Origin: BS750m-G4 sp964472195
GTDB lineage: Bacteria; Bacteroidota; Ignavibacteria; Tepidaquicellales; Tepidaquicellaceae
DNA length: 52,062 nucleotides
Reading direction: 5' to 3'
Assembly (NCBI GenBank): GCA_964472195.1
Contig: CAYYJH010000007.1
Coordinates: forward strand, 1 to 52,062
The notes under the pieces were generated by a model. It was given only the letters and a program-made list of their open reading frames with translations, was not told where the DNA came from and made no database searches. Positions within the stretch are counted from its first letter, which is position 1. Each line of letters starts with the position of its first letter. Shown in pieces: positions 46,451 to 52,062 of the stretch. A program made the translations under genes and the position numbers.

Positions 46451-46852
46451 ATAATACATCTTACTCGTTCCAACGATTATACAATTCGTAACGAAGCCTG
46501 CTTCGTTACCAGAAAGAAAAAACGTTGCATCCGTTCCCACGCCCCAAAGGGGCAGGCAAAGCATGGGAATGAGTAACGTTTATCAAATTCCTTTAATACA
46601 TCTTCCATTATTCTACACACGAAATTTACCTTCCCATTAAACCAATTTAAGATTTAGGTNNNNNNNNNNNNNNNNNNNNNNNNNNNNNNNNNNNNNNNNN
46701 NNNNNNNNNNNNNNNNNNNNNNNNNNNNNNNNNNNNNNNNNNNNNNNNNNNNNNNNNNNCCATTATTCTACACACGAAATTTACCTTCCCATTAAACCAA
46801 TTTAAGATTTAGGTTGTCTAATATTCAAATTTCTAAACTAAACCATAGAAAA
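46451..46852. repeat. Repeat-containing intergenic stretch with gap
   Basis: GTAACGAAGC (46488-46497) and GCTTCGTTAC (46500-46509) form a perfect 10-bp palindrome. A second structure pairs CGTTCCCA and CCCC (around 46528-46541) with GGGG and TGGGAATG (around 46545-46572). No gene seen. The rest is the scaffold gap and its duplicated flanks. Confidence 0.6.
46660..46759. other. Scaffold gap (100 N) with duplicated flanks
   Basis: 46605-46659 and 46760-46814 are identical over 55 bp. As at 9559-9658, the N run is an unmerged contig overlap and probably no sequence is missing. Confidence 0.92.
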
Positions 46853-47854
46853 ATGAAAAACACAACATTAGTACTCTTAGCACTTTTCTCTTTTTTAGCA
46901 TTGGTTTATTTCTCCGGTTGTGAAAATACAGTAACAGAAGCAACCGGTGACGATGATGAATATTTAAAGAACACCGCAATTACTGTCTTATATGACAACA
47001 GCGATGATCCAGATAACCTGTTTGCAGGTGATATTACAAATTTTGACGATGGTGGAGCGGTTCCTGATTTTGACGGAGCAGGCGCAATGACTCCCGGCGG
47101 ATACAGTTCTCCTGTAGACTCGATCGTAAGACACGGTCGAAAACTGGATATAAATACGCTCGTTACAGTTGCAACCATTACAAACCAGGGTGACAGTCTT
47201 AAAAATGTTAACATTAAAAAGACGGTCAGCGGAATCTACATCATAATCGGTTATGTACAGGGTGTTCTGGATACCATTGTAAAACCGATAACATTGGAAA
47301 CAGAAAGATTTGCTGTCTTTAAAAGAGTCGCTCATACTCCATACCCAAGAAGAAACTGGAGATTGTTTAAAATTTCGGCAGTCGACGGACAAAGCACTGC
47401 ACCGCAGGTCGGTTCGGATAATATTGTCCTGAATAAAATCGAAATCTACCGAAACGGTGTGCTAATAGAAACTTTATTAGGACCTGATTTCACACAAAAC
47501 ATATTCTCATCGAGATTATTCAGCGGAGCAGGTATCATGAACTTCAGGCATGGCGATGATGTAAGAATTAAGGTTTTCTTAAACAGCAATCAACCCCAGG
47601 CTGACTTAGTAGCTTTCCATTGGGGTAGAAGATATCCCGGTTTTCACAGGGAAAGATTAACTATGATATCCGAAATACCAAACGGAAGTACGTGGAATAG
47701 GATTTTCGAAAGAACATTCCATGTTGGAACAGCACACAGATTCGGTGTCTTTAACGGATATATTTCAGGAACGACATTCAAATCATTATTCGATACGAAC
47801 ACTAATATATTCTCTACTACGGCTGCCGGAGCACCATACAGAATGCTTCCATAA
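46853..47854 (+). CDS. Hypothetical lipoprotein
   Basis: 333 residues from ATG 46853, chosen because it begins a clear lipoprotein signal (KNTTLVLLALFSFLALVYFS then Gly-Cys). Further upstream in-frame codons lie in the duplicated contig end. An acidic N-terminal part (EATGDDDEYL, FDDGGAVPDFDGAGAM) is followed by strand-rich sequence (YIIIGYVQGVLDTIVKPITLE, NIVLNKIEIYRNGVLIETLL). No recognised domain. A strong terminator follows, so it is probably a single-gene unit. Confidence 0.72.
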   Translation: MKNTTLVLLALFSFLALVYFSGCENTVTEATGDDDEYLKNTAITVLYDNSDDPDNLFAGDITNFDDGGAVPDFDGAGAMTPGGYSSPVDSIVRHGRKLDINTLVTVATITNQGDSLKNVNIKKTVSGIYIIIGYVQGVLDTIVKPITLETERFAVFKRVAHTPYPRRNWRLFKISAVDGQSTAPQVGSDNIVLNKIEIYRNGVLIETLLGPDFTQNIFSSRLFSGAGIMNFRHGDDVRIKVFLNSNQPQADLVAFHWGRRYPGFHRERLTMISEIPNGSTWNRIFERTFHVGTAHRFGVFNGYISGTTFKSLFDTNTNIFSTTAAGAPYRMLP

Positions 47855-47877
47855 TCTAAATTTGCTGTAGTAATTAA

Positions 47878-47918
47878 AAATGAAAATGAGAAGGAAACTT
47901 CTCATTTTCATTTTTTTG
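47878..47918 (+). terminator. Rho-independent terminator
   Basis: Perfect 16-bp arms (47878-47893 and 47898-47913) around GAAA, followed by T residues. It separates the lipoprotein gene from the sigma-factor operon. Confidence 0.88.
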
Positions 47919-47977
47919 TATTATTTATTAAACTTTTTTATCTTTAAATTTGTCTAACTAAAGATAAGACACGGATA

Positions 47978-48574
47978 TTGAGTGATAAAAATCTAAATAT
48001 ACAAAGCGATGACAATGAAATTATTGAAAACTTCAAAAACGGAAATCAAAATGCGTATAATTTACTCGTTCTTAAATATCAAAAGAAAATCTACTGGCTT
48101 GTTAGAAAGATGGTTCTGGATCATGACGATGCAGATGATATTACACAGGAAGTTTTCATTAGATTATATAAATCCATAGATAAATTCAGAGGTGAATCAC
48201 AATTTTACACTTATATTTACAAAATTGCAGTGAATCTATCATTAAATCATTTAAATAAAAACAAAAGGAACTACTCGAGGAATATTAATATAGACTCCGA
48301 AGCGTATAAAATAAAATCAAATGATAAAAGTTTCGATGAACATTTCGATGATATAAACCGTACAAAAATTCTTGAAGATGCTATTAGTACATTACCCGAC
48401 CAACAAAGAGCAGTATTTAATCTAAGGTTTTATGATAATCTAAGTTATAACGAAATTGGAAAGATTCTTAATAAATCCACAGGTGGAATGAAAGCAAATT
48501 ATTTTCATGCTATAAAAAAAATTGAGGTATTTCTAAAGAAAAGGAAAATTTTCGAAGAAATCATTAAATTATAG
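47978..48574 (+). CDS. ECF-type RNA polymerase sigma factor
   Basis: 198 residues from a TTG start. Region 2 is at about 28-95 (YQKKIYWLVRKMVLDHDDAD, DITQEVFIRLYKSIDKFRGE) and region 4 at about 135-190 (LPDQQRAVFNLRFYDNLSYN, EIGKILNKSTGGMKANYFHA). This is an RpoE-like factor for envelope or stress responses. The next two genes are a membrane anti-sigma-like protein and a Spy/CpxP-like protein, so the operon is a likely envelope-stress module. Confidence 0.93.
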   Translation: MSDKNLNIQSDDNEIIENFKNGNQNAYNLLVLKYQKKIYWLVRKMVLDHDDADDITQEVFIRLYKSIDKFRGESQFYTYIYKIAVNLSLNHLNKNKRNYSRNINIDSEAYKIKSNDKSFDEHFDDINRTKILEDAISTLPDQQRAVFNLRFYDNLSYNEIGKILNKSTGGMKANYFHAIKKIEVFLKKRKIFEEIIKL

Positions 48575-48590
48575 AAACACTAATTTAATA

Positions 48591-49248
48591 ATGAAAAAAG
48601 AAGAATACATAAATAAGTTGATTTTTGAATTGCCCGACTATATTAAAAGCAAAATAGATAATCCTGAATTAAAAAAGAAGATTAAGAATGAAATTAACTC
48701 AAATCCCGAATTCAGAAAAGAATACGAGGATTTAAAAAATTCTCTAAGTTTTCTCAAAAACACTAAACTGAGCGAACCTCCTGACCATTATTTCAGCACA
48801 TTACTACCAAAGATTAATGCAAAATTAGAGAAGCATAGAAGTACGAGTGAAATTTCTATATGGGAAAAAATATTTTCCTACTGGAAATTTGCTATACCTC
48901 TTGTCCCGATTGTACTTATCTTTTTGATTTTTAAATTTGATATCTTTTCCCCTGGAAATAATCTGAAAGTCGAAGAGAATAGCAATAATGTTATTGTAAA
49001 AGAGAAATCAAATAATGAAATAGAAAGTACTGAAAACAAAGATATCGCAGTTATTCAGGAGGATTCGAGTGATGAANNNNNNNNNNNNNNNNNNNNNNNN
49101 NNNNNNNNNNNNNNNNNNNNNNNNNNNNNNNNNNNNNNNNNNNNNNNNNNNNNNNNNNNNNNNNNNNNNNNNNNNNGAGGATTTTAACAGTTTAGACAAA
49201 GACCAGCAAGATGAAATAATTCAAAAACTAAAGGAAGCAGATTTTTAA
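48591..49248 (+). CDS. Anti-sigma-factor-like membrane protein, interrupted by gap
   Basis: The frame is open from ATG 48591 to the gap (162 codons) and resumes after it as EDFNSLDKDQQDEIIQKLKE, ending TAA at 49248. The frame shift across 100 N means the true missing length is a multiple of 3. The N-terminal region (about 1-85) is cytosolic and acidic, one membrane helix lies at about 100-120 (FAIPLVPIVLIFLIFKF), then a periplasmic Asn/Glu-rich tail. No HxxxCxxC zinc motif is seen, so it is not a ZAS-type anti-sigma. Role is inferred from position after the sigma factor. Confidence 0.7.
49077..49176. other. Scaffold gap (100 N) inside a coding sequence
   Basis: Placeholder gap. Unlike two others, its flanks share no 55-bp overlap. 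Flanking residues (EDSSDE before, EDFNSLD after) are acidic, so a low-complexity coding repeat may have broken the assembly. Confidence 0.93.
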
Positions 49249-49259
49249 CGGAGAACAAA

Positions 49260-49748
49260 ATGAAAAAAACTTATTTAATAATATTCACAATATTGTTCCT
49301 TTTGATGTCTAATAACTATTCAGATGCTCAGGTCGATAGTACAAAAGAAAAATTCGTAAACAGGATTAGGAAAGTGTTGAAAGAAAAACTAATCGAGAAA
49401 CTTGAGTTTGATGAACAAACTGCGGATAAGTATTTAGAGTTGTACTATGTAGCAGCAGATGAAACTGTCAAACTAAACGAGCAAAGGATGAAAACCTATA
49501 GATATCTCGAAAAAAATCCTGATGCAGCAGACATAGACCAAAAGCTTGATGAACTTATAGAGATAGAATCAAAACTTGTGGACATCCGGAAGGACTTCCT
49601 TCTAAGTATTAAGGAAATATTGACTACAAAGCAAACAGCACAAGCCGTTGTGTTTCAAAACAAGTTCAACAGATTTCTAAGAGATCAAATAAATAAGTTT
49701 AAAAAGGATAGGAAAAAAAGACCTAAGAAAAAATTAGATAGAAATTAA
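49260..49748 (+). CDS. Spy/CpxP-like periplasmic protein
   Basis: 162 residues. A signal peptide (about 1-24, NNYSDAQ) is followed by an all-helical, charged body (KFVNRIRKVLKEKLIEKLEF, DEQTADKYLELYYVAADETV) ending in a very basic tail (KKDRKKRPKKKLDRN-like). The layout matches Spy/CpxP/ZraP-type periplasmic proteins often encoded with envelope-stress sigma factors. It is 11 bp after the anti-sigma-like gene. LTxxQ-type motifs are poorly conserved, so the family call is tentative. Confidence 0.7.
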   Translation: MKKTYLIIFTILFLLMSNNYSDAQVDSTKEKFVNRIRKVLKEKLIEKLEFDEQTADKYLELYYVAADETVKLNEQRMKTYRYLEKNPDAADIDQKLDELIEIESKLVDIRKDFLLSIKEILTTKQTAQAVVFQNKFNRFLRDQINKFKKDRKKRPKKKLDRN

Positions 49749-50422
49749 TAGTTTTTACTCCTGGCTACCTGATAAATCAAACCACTTTTTTGTTCATCAT
49801 ATATCATAAGTCCATATATTTCACTCCAGAACCAAAAGAAAGTTATATCCGTCGAAAATGGATAATCGTATTGTAATCTCTGTTGTAGTTTACAAACCGG
49901 GTAACGTCCGAATCCTGTATAAATGGTATCTTTTGTAACATAGCTTGTTATTTTCAATTTCCATCTCTGACCGTTGAGGGTTGCATCAAAATACTGTATA
50001 TATTCATTGTTGACCTCATCAAATCTAAAAAGGTCAATCCACGTCGGGATGATCCTGTAATAACCATACGATAGAAATTTTATATCACCATTATATTTGA
50101 TAGCAAAATACAACGTATCAGTTCTTATCAGACTCCCCTGCCCGTATGTCAAGCTGTAATTAAACGTTGAATCAATAATTGCATAAGCGTTCTCTCCTAA
50201 TACGGTTCCCACAGACCCGATGGAAGTAAAATTGACATTGATATCCCTTTCAGAACCACCTTGATTATTTACATACGTAAACCCGTCGTAAAGTATCCTG
50301 TTACCATTTTTAAAGGGATTATAATATCCCGGACCGGAAACACTGCCCAAGTTGCAGCTAAGGAAGGAAGATACTGATATAATAAAAGCTATTATCAAAA
50401 GATATTTCTTGTGCATTTTCAT
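49745..50422 (-). CDS. Hypothetical lipoprotein
   Basis: 225 residues from ATG 50422; a GTG at 50437 is in frame but adds residues before the signal. Lipobox SSFLSC puts Cys at 23. The body is strand-rich with many aromatic residues (GNRILYDGFTYVNNQGG, WFWSEIYGLMIYDEQKSG). No domain recognised. Convergent with the Spy-like gene, overlapping its end by 4 bp. Confidence 0.72.
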   Translation of the reverse strand: MKMHKKYLLIIAFIISVSSFLSCNLGSVSGPGYYNPFKNGNRILYDGFTYVNNQGGSERDINVNFTSIGSVGTVLGENAYAIIDSTFNYSLTYGQGSLIRTDTLYFAIKYNGDIKFLSYGYYRIIPTWIDLFRFDEVNNEYIQYFDATLNGQRWKLKITSYVTKDTIYTGFGRYPVCKLQQRLQYDYPFSTDITFFWFWSEIYGLMIYDEQKSGLIYQVARSKNY

Positions 50423-50550
50423 AATAATTTTAAACACGTGATAAAATAATTTGTTTCAACAATATTTTGGGGTGTTGTTGGTAGTTCTGTCGTAACATGG
50501 ATTGACTTCTCCTAACGCAAGGACAGCACTACAAATGCCATCAAAATAAA

Positions 50551-51441
50551 TCACTTTGCTTTATTTACTATATAAACTCCAGCTATTATAAGCACCATTC
50601 CTGCATAATGCATAAGATATAATTTTTCATTATCCAGCAGTCCCCACATAACTGCTACGATAGGTATGAGATATGTTACGGAACTTGTAAAAACGGGTGA
50701 AGTAATCTGAATCAACCTGTTAACGAGTGCAAGAGCTAACCCGGTACCTACTATTCCAAGAATTGCTATGTATCCCAGAGCTTCCCAGGAACCCTCTGTG
50801 CTAATAACTCTATCTATAAAATCCGTACTAAAAAGATATACAACAGTAAAAGGTCCGATCACTAACAATGACAAAGAAGCAAGCACAGTTGAATTTACGT
50901 CAGAAAGAAGAGCCTTGACAATATTGGAACCTGCTCCGTAGCAGATGGTTGCCACGACAATGAATAAAACAAAGAAGTTCATTTGCCCGAATCCACCTTC
51001 GGAATCAATAAAGCTCAAACTTATAGAGCCGATAAAACCCAGCAGCAAACCTATTATTTGGGCGAATTTCATTTTAAATTTAAAAATTACGATGCCGATT
51101 ATTAATGTGAATAAGGGCGTGAGTGCATTAAGTATGCCCGTTATTGAACTCGTTAATTTGGTTTGAGCTATAGCAAAGAGGAAAGCGGGTATCATAATTG
51201 AGATAACACCAACGAGTATAATATATTTCCATTTTTCTTTTGGTACAGTCCTGATATTTGGAACAGCAAAAGCAATCAGAAATAAAAAAGCAAAAGCGAG
51301 TCGAAGCGAACCAACCTGCCCCGGAGAAAAAACATCTAATCCTTTTTTAATTAGAATGAATGAACTGCCCCAGATTATTGCGAGCGTAAGAAGCAGTATC
51401 CATGCCTGCAGATTTCGATTCTTAATCAGCGTTGCTTTCAT
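50551..51441 (-). CDS. EamA/DMT-family transporter
   Basis: 296 residues with ten membrane helices in two EamA repeats (WILLLTLAIIWGSSFILIKK at the start; YGAGSNIVKALL and PVFTSSVTYLIPIVAVMWGL in the second). These 10-TMS drug/metabolite exporters move amino acids, nucleosides or other small molecules; the substrate cannot be read from sequence. Confidence 0.93.
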   Translation of the reverse strand: MKATLIKNRNLQAWILLLTLAIIWGSSFILIKKGLDVFSPGQVGSLRLAFAFLFLIAFAVPNIRTVPKEKWKYIILVGVISIMIPAFLFAIAQTKLTSSITGILNALTPLFTLIIGIVIFKFKMKFAQIIGLLLGFIGSISLSFIDSEGGFGQMNFFVLFIVVATICYGAGSNIVKALLSDVNSTVLASLSLLVIGPFTVVYLFSTDFIDRVISTEGSWEALGYIAILGIVGTGLALALVNRLIQITSPVFTSSVTYLIPIVAVMWGLLDNEKLYLMHYAGMVLIIAGVYIVNKAK

Positions 51442-51512
51442 TTATATTTGTGAGTTTGACATTAAACCTTGTTATCGTATGAATCTATAAAATAAAAATA
51501 CGACTATTTAAT

Positions 51513-51749
51513 TTGAAAAGTAATTGTGTTAATTTAAAAATAAATTATAAAATAAAATTGTATACTCGCAAAGTCTTATCAAAATCCCGGAAATGTTATG
51601 TAGTTTTAAAATACAATATAGAAGATCCTGCTGTCTGGATACTCAACGTTTACAAAAAACATTTACTCTTTAAGTGTAAGAAAGAAAGTCATTGGTTTAA
51701 CGATGAAAAGCAAGCGTTAGCGTTTGCTAAGAGTATGATTGAGAAATGA
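51513..51749 (+). CDS. Small hypothetical protein
   Basis: 78 residues from a TTG start with no clear ribosome binding site. The C-terminal half looks like a folded alpha/beta unit (CYVVLKYNIEDPAVWILNVY, WFNDEKQALAFAKSMIEK). No signal peptide. It is divergent from the EamA gene. It may start later; no family recognised. Confidence 0.5.
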   Translation: MKSNCVNLKINYKIKLYTRKVLSKSRKCYVVLKYNIEDPAVWILNVYKKHLLFKCKKESHWFNDEKQALAFAKSMIEK

Positions 51750-52062
51750 GAACATTGATCTTTTAAGTCATAAAATCCAACCTCTAAATATACAATTTCA
51801 CAACTGTCCAAGATAAGTTTTAATTAACGGAAAAAGTTTAATTTTAAAATATTTCTTTTTAGCTTTTGATGAACTCAAACCCCTGCCTGCAGCAGGCAGG
51901 CTAGCCCCCTTCTCTTTGTAAGAGAAGGGGGAACTAAAGGAGGATGCGTTAAATACTGTGATTATTTCCCGTTCGCATGCTTTACTTGGGAATGAATTTT
52001 GTTTATGAACGCAAACCGTTCTGTATGTAGTCCTACGTATAACGTAGGAACAAGGTATAAAT
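51750..52062. repeat. Gene-free right end with palindromic repeats
   Basis: CCTGCCTG (51882-51889) and CAGGCAGG (51893-51900) form a short hairpin. CCCCCTTCTCTT (51905-51916) and AAGAGAAGGGGG (51920-51931) form a perfect 12-bp hairpin, followed by AACTAAAGGAGG. Near the end, TCCTACGT (52031-52038) pairs with ACGTAGGA (52042-52049). No coding sequence seen. The first two elements are relatives of the island near 45100. Confidence 0.65.

Noticed and set aside
46906..47392. Antisense open frames in the lipoprotein gene at 46853
   Set aside because: No start context and no recognisable domains, while the sense frame has a clear lipoprotein signal and a terminator.

Overview
This is a low-GC bacterial chromosome segment from a draft scaffold with four 100-N gaps. 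Type IX secretion (T9SS) components (PorU, PorV), T9SS-type C-terminal sorting domains of the NYPNPFNP kind, YCF48-repeat secreted proteins and the overall gene repertoire point to the Bacteroidota/Chlorobiota group. Ignavibacteria or a close relative is the best guess; that placement is inference from protein features, not from an rRNA gene.

Layout. 1-2200 (minus strand): a TrmB-like regulator, a 53-residue peptide built from six PIIPT units with an 8-residue period, and a secreted protein running off the left edge that carries the same PIIPT motif. Upstream lie two near-identical promoter/dyad modules and an initiator tRNA with its terminator. 2392-9248: etfBA, a bifunctional-nuclease-domain protein with a UVR tail, a small outer-membrane-type protein, coaX, a protein of unknown function, a YjbQ protein and a GT39-type glycosyltransferase. 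9251-9862: a decayed REP-associated transposase with REP palindromes. 9881-14533: a secreted barrel-like protein and two YCF48-repeat T9SS substrates. 14689-21784: a membrane Fe-S oxidoreductase (probable ETF:menaquinone oxidoreductase), metK, an EI24/CysZ-like protein, purL and a barrel-like protein. 21801-25191: an Mla-type lipid transport operon (mlaE, mlaF, mlaD) and an NlpC/P60-like lipoprotein. 25333-27692: acpP-fabF-rnc. 27941-36334: porU, porV and an M6-like T9SS cargo. 36427-42194: a GT2 glycosyltransferase facing a minus-strand run of amidohydrolase, prmC, dtd, a Rossmann/DUF2520 protein and a barrel-like protein. 42399-52062: a MerR regulator, a second GT39, a propeller-like membrane protein, lipoproteins, an ECF sigma/anti-sigma/Spy-like operon and an EamA transporter, separated by GC-rich palindromic repeat islands.

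How the genes work together. EtfBA and the membrane Fe-S protein form a plausible route from acyl-CoA dehydrogenases to menaquinone. The Mla genes and several barrel-like proteins serve the outer membrane. PorU (sortase) and PorV (shuttle) process T9SS cargo, three examples of which are encoded here.

Most notable observations: the PIIPT repeat peptide locus; an M6-family cargo whose HExxH zinc motif is replaced (ASFGS); an amidohydrolase lacking its first HxH; T9SS sorting domains with an in-frame GC-rich palindrome; a RAYT pseudogene carrying a REP palindrome inside its coding sequence; and two scaffold gaps flanked by exact 55-bp duplicates, which are assembly artefacts.
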